A stretch of 26,141 nt of DNA from Bacteroidales bacterium M5. Its GTDB lineage: Bacteria > Bacteroidota > Bacteroidia > Bacteroidales > Muribaculaceae. The translations under genes were made by a program, and so were the position numbers. The notes below the pieces were generated by a model. The model saw only the letters and a program-made list of their open reading frames with translations, made no database searches and had not been told where the DNA came from. The DNA is taken from the NCBI GenBank assembly GCA_001689535.1, contig LUJP01000047.1, positions 1 to 26,141 on the forward strand. Reading direction: 5' to 3'. Positions 15,071 through 24,600 of the stretch are shown here, in pieces (within the stretch, counting starts at the first letter, position 1; each line of letters opens with the position of its first letter).

Positions 15071-15309
15071 CCGGGAAGATCGGCGTCCCCGCACCGGGAA
15101 GGTCGGCGTCCCCCACTGGGAAGGTCGGCGTCCCCGCCGTCCATCCCAAAGAAGGTCGGCGTCCCCCACTGGGAAGGTCGGCGTCCCCGCCGTCCATCCC
15201 AAAAACGCCGTCCACTCCCCACAAAGACCGACGGCCGGAGGCCGACGCTCCCAGTACTCCCGACCCCTGCATCGATAAGGATATCGACGCCCCGCGAGAC
15301 GCTCCCAGT
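15071..15309. repeat. REP array inside the fimbrial locus
   Basis: Five A-type units (15071, 15093, 15115, 15152 headless, 15168), each around CTGGGAAGGTCGGCGTCC, are followed by one inverted B-type unit (15229-15255) and a partial B end GACGCTCCCAGT at 15298-15309. A TCGATA-AGGA-TATCGA hairpin (15271-15286) is embedded. The array fills nearly all the space between the DUF3868 gene and the major fimbrillin gene. The remaining 60 bp before the fimbrillin ATG are AT-rich, with no recognisable -7 box. Confidence 0.92.
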
Positions 15310-15373
15310 TCCCCATGCTCCCCTCACCCCGCAGACTAATCATTATCAATATTTCTTTAATCTTTAATTTTTT

Positions 15374-17287
15374 ATGAAAAAAATCAATTATTATCTCGGC
15401 GCATTTGCTATGGCTGCCATGACCCTCGCGTCATGCTCAAGCGACGAGCCGATGAAGGGCAACGACCCCGGTAAAGTTGACACCGACCAGGTGCGTTATC
15501 TCAACGTTACCATCGCTTCTCCTAACACAGGTTCACGTGCAGACGAAAATCCCGGTTTTAAGGATGCTGAGGGCAACGAAAGCTTTGTAGAATCACTGTA
15601 TTTCGCCTTTTACGATATAAACGGCGAGGTTGTTTCATCTTACGAGGTAAAAGATGTCAACAACAATGACTTTATTAATCAGCAGCCTGATGGAAGCGTT
15701 GACAAAATCTGGACCTCCACAGTGCCTGTAACTCTTAATGCAGGCCAGAACTTGCCCGCTTACGTAATGGCATTCATCAACCCCATTACATCCTCTGACA
15801 TTACGACCTCTTCTCTCTCGGGTCTCGAAGAACTCGTACGCCAACAGGTTGTAGATGCAGAAAACAACTTCCCCATGAGCAACTCTGTTTATTACGGTAA
15901 CAACCCCATCACGGGCGAATCAAACGTAAGAATGGTTGCCACTCCCATCACCAATGCAATGCTGTACACTACAGAGGAGGCCGCTCAAAATGGCGACGCT
16001 ATTGAAATCTATGTGGAACGCTATGCATCGCGTATCGACCTGACTCTTAAAAACCCCTCAACAACAATCAAAGACAACACCGACGATGTCAATGATTGGA
16101 CCCTCAAGTTCGTTCCTGAGTACTGGCGCCCCAATGCTATCGACCTCTCCACTTACGTGGTTAAGCACTATGCTATTCAGACCGGCACCACTCTGAATTC
16201 CACTCCCACATTCACCGAACTCAACGACCTGCTCAAATGGAACTGGAATGCAGCAGACAACCACCGCAGCTACTGGGCATGCACTCCTTCATATTATGCA
16301 GGAAAGTACCCCAAAGTATCCGACGATATCACTGACGACGACGCTGAGGATTATCCTCTTCACTACTTCTCCTATAACGAGATTAAAAATAGCGCGATTT
16401 CAGGCAACACTACTCCACTGCGTAACTCTATTGCTTTCAACCCAGACAAGGGTTTCGAAGGATCCTTCTATGCCCGCGAATCTACCGCTGCCGCAGCAGC
16501 CTGGCAGAATGCTGAAGAATACAATCCTGCAGCCGTGGTTACCTCAGCTGTTATCGTTGGCCGCTATGTGATTACTAAAAATGGTGAAGCAGCCACTGCT
16601 CCCAATACCACATTCTATCTCTACGGTAAGACAGGTGGCAAACATACTCTCTATCTTGGAGATAAGATTATAGCTGCCATGGTGGCAAACCAGAACATCG
16701 TTCTTGATGCTACTACCCACCAGCCCATTAAGGACATAACTGGAACTACTAATCCTTTCGTTGTAGAGCATCCCTCACAGGCTGTACGCACCGCAGCCAA
16801 CGCTACTGTTGCAGGCCGATTTGTGGCTCTCCAGATGAAGGTAGACGAAAACGGAGAGCCCGAGGGAGCAGGCTATTGCTACTACGACGCAACTGAACAA
16901 GACGTCAATAATCGGTACAAAGCCATTACTACAGCAGAGGATGTAATAAAAGTAAACGGTATGCTTCTTACCGCAGGCTACGCCACCAAGTATGGCGATG
17001 GTCTCGCTTACTTCAGCATTCCTATCCGGCACCTCGGATTCAACGAAGCTGAGGCAATCGACGCTGAAGGCATCCTTAATTATAAAAAGTGCCAAGCCGG
17101 CTCATTCGGTCTCGTCCGCAACCACGTTTACACTATCAACATCAACTCTATCACCGGTCTTGCTACCGCACTCAGCGACGCTGACCAGCCCATCGTTCCC
17201 CCGGTGGAAGAGCTGACCTACTACATCTCTGCCAAGCTCAATGTGCTCAACTGGCGCGTTGTCCCCCCTCAGAATGTTGAACTCTAA
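15374..17287 (+). CDS. Mfa1-like major fimbrillin
   Basis: The 637-residue protein has a lipoprotein signal (LASC, Cys21). A beta-rich N-terminal segment YLNVTIASPNTGSR|ADEN follows; Arg55 is a plausible protease site like the gingipain site of FimA/Mfa1. The C-terminal strand SAKLNVLNWRVVPPQNVEL is the hallmark of Mfa1-type pilins, where it acts in donor-strand polymerisation of type V pili. Base composition is visibly less GC-rich than in the genes before it, with pyrimidine-ending codons such as GCT and AAC, consistent with high expression or faster surface-antigen evolution. A strong terminator 37 bp after the stop would limit read-through to the anchor gene. It is the likely shaft subunit. 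Confidence 0.88.
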   Translation: MKKINYYLGAFAMAAMTLASCSSDEPMKGNDPGKVDTDQVRYLNVTIASPNTGSRADENPGFKDAEGNESFVESLYFAFYDINGEVVSSYEVKDVNNNDFINQQPDGSVDKIWTSTVPVTLNAGQNLPAYVMAFINPITSSDITTSSLSGLEELVRQQVVDAENNFPMSNSVYYGNNPITGESNVRMVATPITNAMLYTTEEAAQNGDAIEIYVERYASRIDLTLKNPSTTIKDNTDDVNDWTLKFVPEYWRPNAIDLSTYVVKHYAIQTGTTLNSTPTFTELNDLLKWNWNAADNHRSYWACTPSYYAGKYPKVSDDITDDDAEDYPLHYFSYNEIKNSAISGNTTPLRNSIAFNPDKGFEGSFYARESTAAAAAWQNAEEYNPAAVVTSAVIVGRYVITKNGEAATAPNTTFYLYGKTGGKHTLYLGDKIIAAMVANQNIVLDATTHQPIKDITGTTNPFVVEHPSQAVRTAANATVAGRFVALQMKVDENGEPEGAGYCYYDATEQDVNNRYKAITTAEDVIKVNGMLLTAGYATKYGDGLAYFSIPIRHLGFNEAEAIDAEGILNYKKCQAGSFGLVRNHVYTININSITGLATALSDADQPIVPPVEELTYYISAKLNVLNWRVVPPQNVEL

Positions 17288-17323
17288 TCCCTCTATGAGA
17301 CTACAGTTCTCTTAATTACATGA

Positions 17324-17367
17324 AAGGCGGGGCGCTGCCCCCAAGGCCTCGCCCCGCCTTCTTTTTT
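17324..17367 (+). terminator. Strong intrinsic terminator after the major fimbrillin
   Basis: AAGGCGGGGC (17324-17333) pairs perfectly with GCCCCGCCTT (17351-17360), a 10-bp GC-rich stem with a 17-nt loop, followed by CTTTTTT. Confidence 0.88.
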
Positions 17368-17396
17368 CCCAACCACCCTCTCCCGCTCCATACTCT

Positions 17397-17405
17397 CCCC
17401 CCCCC
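17397..17405. repeat. C9 homopolymer tract upstream of the anchor gene
   Basis: Nine consecutive C lie in the 276-bp gap between the major fimbrillin and the anchor gene, downstream of the terminator. A run of eight T (17446-17453) and a weak TAATTTG (17456-17462) follow. No convincing promoter is seen here, yet the anchor operon needs one or depends on read-through. Confidence 0.7.
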
Positions 17406-17563
17406 AACCTCAAAAACCAATCACCAAAAAAAGCCCACCGCTTTTTTTTCACCTAATTTGAAAACTCCGAGAAGCAACCCGCTTCCACCCTATATACTCT
17501 CCACCCCCTCCCGCAAGGAGGACACACCCAAGGAAATAATAAACAAATCATATATCCGCAAAA

Positions 17564-18631
17564 ATGATACGAAACAAAATGCGTAAAGCCTCACGGGCAC
17601 TCACGGCTGCCTGCCTGGTAGTGGCCGCGGCCGCTCTGAGCGCCTGTTCCTCGATGATCAACGACGACCTACGCCCTTGTACCGCCCGCTATCTCGTGCC
17701 TATCACCTTTACCCACAACATTCTGGATGCCGATGCCTTCCCCTCGCAGGTTACGGGCGTGACGCTATATGTGTTCGACGCCAACGGCAACCTGGCACTG
17801 CGTAAGACCGACAGCGGCGCGGCCCTCTCCAAGCCCGGCTACATGATGGAGGTTGAACTCCCTGCAGGAACATACTCTATGCTCGCATGGTGTACGGGCG
17901 ATGCCGCCGACTCCAACCCCACGGCATTCGCCATCGGTGGCGGAGAACGTCCGACGGCCATGAGCCAGCTTTCGGCCTCGCTCCCGCTTCAGGGCACGGC
18001 TCCAGAGCTGTTTAGCGACCGCGACATTGTGCCGCTGTTCTACGGCACTGCCTCCGGTGCGGTGTGCCGCCCAGGCGACGACGGCGACGTGATTCTTCCC
18101 ACCGTCGACCTTATGAAAGACACCAACGTGCTGCAGATTGTGCTGCAAAACGCCGATACTCAGGCCGAAATGGACCCGCAGGAATTCCGCGTGGAGGTGT
18201 CAGGCACCAACTCACAGATAAACTACCTCAACGAAGTGGTCGGCTCAACTGCATTCACCTATCTACCATGGAGCGTGCAGAGCCTCGCGACTGAAAATGA
18301 CGCCGCACAGAACACCGCCTCACGCGCCGCCACCGTCAACTCCGGCATGATGACCGAAACCACCATGGGCCGGCTGATGATCGACCGTGAGCCACGCCTC
18401 AAAGTGGTGCGCACCACCGACGACGTCACCATCATAGACCTCAACCTAACCAAATACCTCTGCATGGTAAAAGGCCACTATCAGGCTCACTGGAGCGACC
18501 AGGAATACCTGGACCGCATGGACCAGCACACAATAGTGTTCTTTATCGACGCCAACCGCACCTGGTACACCGCCATGGGCATCAACATAAACGGATGGCG
18601 CATAGTGCCCCCGCAGGACCAGGACCTTTAA
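17564..18631 (+). CDS. FimB/Mfa2-family fimbrial anchor lipoprotein
   Basis: The 355-residue protein has a lipoprotein signal LSAC (Cys28). PCTARYLVPITFTHN and VTGVTLYVFDANGNLALRKTD match the N-terminal half of FimB/Mfa2 proteins. These cap the base of type V fimbriae, anchor them in the outer membrane and limit their length. There is no Arg cleavage site of the pilin type near the N-terminus apart from CTAR, consistent with an uncleaved anchor. The end INGWRIVPPQDQDL resembles the C-terminal strand of the shaft subunit. The ATG at 17564 is used; Met6 (17579) is an alternative. It is the first of five tightly spaced genes (30, 18 and 10 bp gaps). Confidence 0.86.
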   Translation: MIRNKMRKASRALTAACLVVAAAALSACSSMINDDLRPCTARYLVPITFTHNILDADAFPSQVTGVTLYVFDANGNLALRKTDSGAALSKPGYMMEVELPAGTYSMLAWCTGDAADSNPTAFAIGGGERPTAMSQLSASLPLQGTAPELFSDRDIVPLFYGTASGAVCRPGDDGDVILPTVDLMKDTNVLQIVLQNADTQAEMDPQEFRVEVSGTNSQINYLNEVVGSTAFTYLPWSVQSLATENDAAQNTASRAATVNSGMMTETTMGRLMIDREPRLKVVRTTDDVTIIDLNLTKYLCMVKGHYQAHWSDQEYLDRMDQHTIVFFIDANRTWYTAMGININGWRIVPPQDQDL

Positions 18632-18661
18632 TCATAATCGGCTAAAGCATATTTTCGCACC

Positions 18662-20044
18662 ATGAGCATCAAACCACTTTACAGGCTCCTGCGCAGTACG
18701 GCTTCAGCCGCCGCACTGCTCGCCCTCGCCGCACTGGCGCAGGGTTGCGTGACCGACAACAATCAGGACTGCCCCGAGCCTATCGACAAGGAAAACAACA
18801 TCACACTGCAGTTTATGGTGGTGACACCATCCACTGCCGGAAGCAGAGAAATGTCGCGAACCGACAATTGCTATGACGAAGAGGCTGCTACAGCCGCCGA
18901 AAACTACATAGACACCGGCGACATGCAATTCTACCTGTTCGACGCCGACCGCAGACTGCTGCGCATATTCCGGCCCGAAATCACATCGAAAGACAACGCT
19001 CTGTATTCATGGTATACGCTGAAAGCCATGTTCAACGAGCCTTATTTCGACAAAGCCGTGAAAGCCGGCGAGGAGAATGTGACATTCTACATTCTCGTCA
19101 CCGCCAACACATCGGGACTCGGAGGACAGAGCTTCGGCATAACCCCGGGCACGACCACCATCGACGATATGGCCCGGCAGCTCTGCACTTTCGACTGCCC
19201 TCCCCGTAGGGACAAATGGGGGGTTATCATTCAATGGATACCCGACATCGCTTCAAAGAATTTTATCCCCATGAGCGGTCTCCAGAAGTTTACCGTGAGT
19301 ACGGCCGACCTTATTGCCTCTACTTACGAAGAGCCGGTAAATCTCTCCCCCACTGCGTCGAAAGAGATTCCGATGCTCCGCGCCATGGTAAAAATAGAGG
19401 TGATAGACCATATAGGATTTCAGGACGGTGAGGATTTTAACCCTGACCGTGAACGCATGATGGTTGATAAAGTGGAATTGTGCGGATTCAATTCCACCGG
19501 AACAATCCTGCCGTGGATGGGCGCTGCCTCCGGCACCACAGACTATAATCAGCCCGAATGGACAGATGTGTCAGCGAACGTGACATACCCCACCATTCCC
19601 GCAACCAATCCATATATAGAGCCTAAGCCATTCTCCGAATCCGGTTATGCTCAAACGGAAAATAATCGAATAATCACATTTCACGGCTCAGGTTTACGCA
19701 GAGCCGACAGACCTATAGGATCTTCCGGTTTCCCGACTTACACCGTCTATATTCCGGAATATTCACTCGCTGCCATAGGCACACAAGAGAAGCCGTATAT
19801 AGTGGTTACGCTGAATAACGCTACAGGTGCCGATTTAGATGAGAACTCCCCTGTGAAGCAGCTCAAACTCGTGAGCTATATCAACGGAGCGCCGCAGGAC
19901 AATGAGCCTATCGGGGAAATGCTCCGCAACCACATCTACCGTTATCAGGTGAACGGCTCCGATAATCCCGTTAATATAATATCGATAGATTATACCGTAT
20001 GCCCCTGGTATGAACCCACGGTCGACATACCAACATTTGAATAA
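18662..20044 (+). CDS. Accessory fimbrillin-like lipoprotein
   Basis: The 460-residue protein has a lipoprotein signal LAQGC (Cys29). Features are a short Cys/acidic linker, a fimbrillin-like N-terminal strand (ITLQFMVVTPSTAG), possible Arg cleavage at R62 or R66 (SREMSRTDN), then two beta-rich domains. MQFYLFDADRRLLRIF and VTFYILVTANTSGL are typical of the first pilin domain, and LRNHIYRYQVNG with IISIDYTVCPWYEP of the terminal one. Position after the anchor suggests a minor or adaptor subunit comparable to Mfa3 or Mfa4. That functional equivalence is inferred from order, not from close sequence identity. Confidence 0.75.
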   Translation: MSIKPLYRLLRSTASAAALLALAALAQGCVTDNNQDCPEPIDKENNITLQFMVVTPSTAGSREMSRTDNCYDEEAATAAENYIDTGDMQFYLFDADRRLLRIFRPEITSKDNALYSWYTLKAMFNEPYFDKAVKAGEENVTFYILVTANTSGLGGQSFGITPGTTTIDDMARQLCTFDCPPRRDKWGVIIQWIPDIASKNFIPMSGLQKFTVSTADLIASTYEEPVNLSPTASKEIPMLRAMVKIEVIDHIGFQDGEDFNPDRERMMVDKVELCGFNSTGTILPWMGAASGTTDYNQPEWTDVSANVTYPTIPATNPYIEPKPFSESGYAQTENNRIITFHGSGLRRADRPIGSSGFPTYTVYIPEYSLAAIGTQEKPYIVVTLNNATGADLDENSPVKQLKLVSYINGAPQDNEPIGEMLRNHIYRYQVNGSDNPVNIISIDYTVCPWYEPTVDIPTFE

Positions 20045-20062
20045 ACCGACAGCAAGCCAACG

Positions 20063-23000
20063 ATGAAAATATACAGAAAACACAGAATATCTACCTTGAC
20101 GGGCGCTTTGGCAATGCTAATGTGCGCCGCAGGCTGTACCGACGATCTCGATACCGGCATCAACGCCAACGAGACGGAGGGCCACGACACTAAAATCACC
20201 CTTTGCGTGGCAGCTCCGGAAATGAACAGACTGGAGTCGCGCGCCGATATGGACGATGAGGATGCCTATAATGTGGAGTCCATCTGGGTGGGCATCTACA
20301 ACTTCAGCACAGGCAAAAGCACCGTAACAGACTACGATGGCAACGGCCTGTTCCTGGATACCAACGACAAAGATCACGGCTTCACTACCAACAACAAAGC
20401 CCATGACACCACCACGCTAACGGACATCAAAACCAAGTCGGGCCGCAGCTATATAGTGGCCGTGGCCAACCCCGACAGAAACACCGGCTACAAAATGAAC
20501 TCCGACGGTTCCATAGGCGCTGAGACTTCGCTTCTGGAGCTTCTCAAGGGCGCGTCTACGTGGAATGAATTCAAGTCGATAGTGATAAGCCGACCGCTGC
20601 TCCAAGGCTCTGCCGACATATTCATGCCCAACGCCACACTCAATCCTCTGGTGATGAGCGGTACTTATTCGGAGACAGGGCTGAACGACGACGGCACCAT
20701 AGACTGGAACAATATTGAGCCGGTGTATATTGACATTGCAACAGATGGTGTGAAGCTCGATGGAGCCATTCACCTGCGCCGCCCCTATTCGCAGATAAAA
20801 TTCAATATCGAAAGGGCCGCAGATACGGAAATAGTGGATTTTGAGGTGCAGTCATACGTGGTTCACAACGTTCCCACCTACGGCTGGCTGTTTGAGCGCA
20901 AACAGTCCGCCACCCCCTCCAATCCCTGGGAATATGCCAACGCCGGCGACCCTATGCAGACCGATGCCACCCAAAACGAAAACTACCGCAGCTCGCTCAC
21001 CTACACCAGCGCCGACATTAACGGCAGCGACAACAAATACTCGTTTGATTTCTGGCAGATGGAAAACAAACGCACCGGCATCCTTGCCGAAGCGGACGCC
21101 AGGAACTATCAGAAGCGCGAGTTGGAGTGGGAAAACGGCGGCGTATATAAGAGCCTGTGCCCAACGTCAACACCCACGCTCAACAATTTCGCCGGCTTTG
21201 TGGAAATCAATGCCAAGCTTACATACAAGGATCCCGAAAATAATCCGGGAAACCCCACGATTCCGGGCGAAACATTCCCTTCGGTAACCAGCCGTGAAGT
21301 TACGGCCAAATATATTGTCCATCTGGGATATATAGGCGGCGATGCCAACGACTTCAATTCGCTGCGCAACGCAATCTACACCTATAATGTAAAAATAAAA
21401 AGCGCGTCCGAAATAATTGTAGAGGCATTCACCAACCGGGAAAATCAGCCCGGAGCCGAAGGAACAGTGATTGACGTGACAGACAAGATGTTCAATCTCG
21501 ATGCCCACTACGGCGCTTTCAATATCAAACTGACTCAGACTGAACTGCAGAACTTCAGCTTCTCTATTCTTGCCGACAATTACCGCTTTGCAATTGGTGA
21601 GGATGGTAACCCTACCACAAACTCCAATCCTATCCCGGCAGCCGGCGATCCGGCGTATCCATATTATTCCTGGATAGAGCTGACACCCACCACGGACGAG
21701 AATGTTCTGGCCCCCTACCCCGGCATAGGAAGCAACAAACTGTATAAGCTTAAGGAAATTCGCGATAATGCCTCTACTCTCCCCGAAGGATGGTACACCG
21801 TCTTTATCAACGAATACACCTACGAGGACGAATCGGACGGCAATCGCGGAAATGAGACCGGACGCAAGTGGGTAAACTACGTCAACAAGCCTAACCGCAT
21901 GGCGTATCTCAACGTGGCTCAGCACGTTTCGGCCGACGGCAAGAGCAGTTATTACCGCTCGAAATATGCCGTTTCGCAACGCTCGATTCAGACATATTAC
22001 GATACCGACAACAGCACCACAACCGCATTAGGCGTGGAGCACATCAACGAAACCTTCGGCATGGACCTCCGCTGGCCCGATTTATCGAATTATAACCAAC
22101 TGTCGGCCGACAACGGACGATATAATGTATGGATATATTCGGGTTCAAACGGAAGTTGGACAACGGCCGGAAACTGGACCGATTATGTGCAGTGTGGCAA
22201 TGCGTCAGGCAATACCAACGGAGTACCCAACAATGTAAATGCAATCAACAACACTAACCAGTTAGTTCCCGAAGCCGATAAGGCAGCAAAGACATGGCCC
22301 GTGCCTATGCCTGTGCTTTTAGACGCGAATGCATTCACAGGAGACGATAAGTCGGCAGAAGCGAGAATTAACCAATACGATCCGCAGACCACCCAAGCCA
22401 CGGCTCAGGTGATTCATGCCTTGTATGCCTGCATGAACCGAAACCGCGACCTTAACGGCAACGGCAAGATTGACGCCAACGAACTCCGCTGGTATCTACC
22501 CGCCTCAGGTAAATACGCACGTGTGATAATGGGACGAAACTCACTCTCCACTCCCATTATGGATTATGCCAATACTACTCGGTTGGGTTTTGCCCCCAGG
22601 TCGGGTTTTAACGGCAGACTCAGCCTTGCCTCGAGCGACGGAAAAACAATATGGGTAGTTGAAGGAATGTCCATGAGTGATTTCGGAGTGTATCATGTTC
22701 CCTCCTGGAGTGTGAGGTGTATCCGCAATCTCGGTGTGGATCTCCGGACGGTTGCTTCAGACCCGACCAACGACCCTGTCAATCCCGCCTATACAGTAGA
22801 CAAAGGTACAGGTACATACAGCACCGGAGCTGCGGTAAAAATCAGCCATTATTACGGCACCTCTCTGCGCGACTATTCAAGCGAACCGCTGCCGCTGCAC
22901 AAAACCAACAGCGATTACAATAAACTCGGACGTTACGGTTTTGAAGTTGCTTTGTGCGGAAATTCTGTAACTACTCCCCAAGGAAGTGAAGCCACCGCTT

Positions 23001-23392
23001 CATACGGATCAGCTGCTGTATATACCAGCTATATCAACAATGCTACATCCTGCGAATCACTTAACACCAGTTCAGGAAGAACCGGATGGAGAGCTCCAAA
23101 TCAGAAAGAGCTGGTGATTATGCGCCGTGCAGGACTTCTCCCCTTTAACAGAGGAGAGGAAAATAAAAACTTCCAGTCCTGCACTGTGGAGTATTATCAG
23201 AATACTCCTCCTTTTGATTCGCCTGCAATTATAGACATAATTAACGAAAATCAACGTATCTGTACTGTCCGCAAAGATGCCGCAACAGCCCAGTATTTTG
23301 GAAGTTGCAGTATGGTGCGCTGCGTCCGTGACCTCACGGCGGCAGAGGCGTCAATGACCTACGATCAGATAAGGGTCTACAAGCAGCCATAA
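20063..23392 (+). CDS. Putative fimbrial tip protein, DUF4906-like, with DUF1566-like C-terminus
   Basis: The protein is 1109 residues with lipobox AAGC (Cys25). ITLCVAAPEMNRLESR|ADMDDED carries a pilin-style Arg site at R60. The first 500 residues have the fimbrillin/DUF4906 pattern (VESIWVGIYNFSTGK, IHLRRPYSQIKFNIE, RNAIYTYNVKI). The last 330 contain a canonical EF-hand loop DLNGNGKIDANE (about 796-807) followed by WYLPASGKY. It ends GRTGWRAPNQKELVIMRRAGLL ... GSCSMVRCVRDL, a DUF1566/major-paralogous type fold with at least seven cysteines. Such large, C-terminally extended proteins encoded at the distal end of fimbrial operons are usually tip adhesins. The ligand is unknown. The stop is 10 bp before the next gene. 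Confidence 0.75.
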   Translation: MKIYRKHRISTLTGALAMLMCAAGCTDDLDTGINANETEGHDTKITLCVAAPEMNRLESRADMDDEDAYNVESIWVGIYNFSTGKSTVTDYDGNGLFLDTNDKDHGFTTNNKAHDTTTLTDIKTKSGRSYIVAVANPDRNTGYKMNSDGSIGAETSLLELLKGASTWNEFKSIVISRPLLQGSADIFMPNATLNPLVMSGTYSETGLNDDGTIDWNNIEPVYIDIATDGVKLDGAIHLRRPYSQIKFNIERAADTEIVDFEVQSYVVHNVPTYGWLFERKQSATPSNPWEYANAGDPMQTDATQNENYRSSLTYTSADINGSDNKYSFDFWQMENKRTGILAEADARNYQKRELEWENGGVYKSLCPTSTPTLNNFAGFVEINAKLTYKDPENNPGNPTIPGETFPSVTSREVTAKYIVHLGYIGGDANDFNSLRNAIYTYNVKIKSASEIIVEAFTNRENQPGAEGTVIDVTDKMFNLDAHYGAFNIKLTQTELQNFSFSILADNYRFAIGEDGNPTTNSNPIPAAGDPAYPYYSWIELTPTTDENVLAPYPGIGSNKLYKLKEIRDNASTLPEGWYTVFINEYTYEDESDGNRGNETGRKWVNYVNKPNRMAYLNVAQHVSADGKSSYYRSKYAVSQRSIQTYYDTDNSTTTALGVEHINETFGMDLRWPDLSNYNQLSADNGRYNVWIYSGSNGSWTTAGNWTDYVQCGNASGNTNGVPNNVNAINNTNQLVPEADKAAKTWPVPMPVLLDANAFTGDDKSAEARINQYDPQTTQATAQVIHALYACMNRNRDLNGNGKIDANELRWYLPASGKYARVIMGRNSLSTPIMDYANTTRLGFAPRSGFNGRLSLASSDGKTIWVVEGMSMSDFGVYHVPSWSVRCIRNLGVDLRTVASDPTNDPVNPAYTVDKGTGTYSTGAAVKISHYYGTSLRDYSSEPLPLHKTNSDYNKLGRYGFEVALCGNSVTTPQGSEATASYGSAAVYTSYINNATSCESLNTSSGRTGWRAPNQKELVIMRRAGLLPFNRGEENKNFQSCTVEYYQNTPPFDSPAIIDIINENQRICTVRKDAATAQYFGSCSMVRCVRDLTAAEASMTYDQIRVYKQP

Positions 23393-23402
23393 TCCCCGCC
23401 TG

Positions 23403-24359
23403 ATGATTTTCAGCTATAAAAAGCCTCTTTTTGCCGCGCTGCCGGCAATGCTGGCAGCTGCCGCGCTTTGCGGCGGCTGCGCGGGCCGGTCGGACACAGC
23501 GGTAGAGTCCGTAGAGTCCGTTCAGTCCGCAGGGCCCTTCACCCTCCCCCTGCCGGCCGTACCGGCCGTAATCACCGAGCCGCGCGACCGCGCCGACTAC
23601 ATCATGGAGCATTTCTTCGACGCCATGCCGTTTGCCGACCGCAGTCTGAGCCTCGACACCGCCGTGGTGGAGCAGAATATGGCCAATTTCCTCAGTCTAA
23701 CGGCCGAAGGCTCCACGGAAGGCCTCCATAAAGCCGCCTCGGCGCTGGCCGAACGCTGGGGAGAGGCCGGCCCCGAAGTGACCGCACTCTGGACCGCAAC
23801 GGTGGAGAAATACCTATATCACCCCGACTCTCCCATGCACTCGGAGGACGCTTTTATTGTGATGGCACGCGCCATTACCGGCTCCCAGGCCATTGCCCCG
23901 GAGCTGAAGCTTCGCACGGCCCACCTACTGGAGATGTCGCTGCGCAACCGCCCCGGCGAGCGACCCGCCGACTTCCGCTTCACCACTCCCGACGGCCGCA
24001 CCCTCACCCTCCGTAGCGCCCTCAACCCCTCGGGGTCGACGCTCCTGCTCCTCTACGACCCGGACTGCCACTCGTGCGCCGCGACCCTCGCCGCACTGCG
24101 CGGAATGCCGGAGCTTTCCGCTGCCGTGGCCGCCGGACGACTGAAAGTGGTGGCCGTGTATCCCGGCGAAGATGCCGAGGCCTGGCGCGCCCACCTCTCG
24201 GCCCTCAACCCGGCCTGGACCATCGGCATGGCCTCCCGTGAGCTCGAAGAGCAGGAGCTCTACGACCTCTACGTGATGCCCGTGATGCACCTCATCGGCC
24301 CCGACGGCCGCCTCTCCGCCAAAGACCTCCGCCTCCCCCAGCTCCTTGAGCGCCTCTGA
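23403..24359 (+). CDS. DUF5106/thioredoxin-like lipoprotein with CxxC
   Basis: The 318-residue protein has lipobox LCGGC (Cys26). A helical N-terminal domain (RADYIMEHFFDAMPFADRSL) fits DUF5106. A TlpA-like thioredoxin fold follows, with RPADFRFTTPDGRTLTLRS, then LLLLYDPDCHSC (Cys222-His-Ser-Cys225) and a cis-Pro region YVMPVMHLIGPDG. It would act in the periplasm as a thiol-disulfide enzyme. It starts 10 bp after the tip gene, so it is very likely co-transcribed. The Cys-rich tip C-terminus is a plausible client, but this is inferred from proximity only; similar proteins also occur outside fimbrial loci. Confidence 0.8.
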   Translation: MIFSYKKPLFAALPAMLAAAALCGGCAGRSDTAVESVESVQSAGPFTLPLPAVPAVITEPRDRADYIMEHFFDAMPFADRSLSLDTAVVEQNMANFLSLTAEGSTEGLHKAASALAERWGEAGPEVTALWTATVEKYLYHPDSPMHSEDAFIVMARAITGSQAIAPELKLRTAHLLEMSLRNRPGERPADFRFTTPDGRTLTLRSALNPSGSTLLLLYDPDCHSCAATLAALRGMPELSAAVAAGRLKVVAVYPGEDAEAWRAHLSALNPAWTIGMASRELEEQELYDLYVMPVMHLIGPDGRLSAKDLRLPQLLERL

Positions 24360-24361
24360 GG

Positions 24362-24600
24362 TCCGGGGGGTCGGCGTCTCTGGGAAGGTCGGCGTCCCCG
24401 CCCTGGGAGGGTCGGCGTCCTCGCCGTCCCTGGGAAGGTCGGCGTCCCGCCGTCCCTGGGAAGGTCGGCGTCCCGCCGTCCATCCCCCAATTAACCGCCA
24501 TCCATCCCCCAATTAAACCCTCCATACTCACAAACCGACGGCCGGAGGCCGACGCTCCCAGTGGGCCGCCTTCCACTCCCAGTGATAGGCCGTCGCTCCA
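24362..24600. repeat. REP array downstream of the fimbrial operon
   Basis: Five direct A-type units (near 24366, 24380, 24403, 24430 and 24456; core CTGGGAAGGTCGGCGTCC) are followed by a CCCCCAATTAAACCCTCC-type spacer and one inverted B unit (24536-24562), with partial CACTCCCAGT and GCCGTCGCTCC pieces to 24600. It begins 2 bp after the stop of the CxxC lipoprotein and would be part of its 3' untranslated region. Confidence 0.92.
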
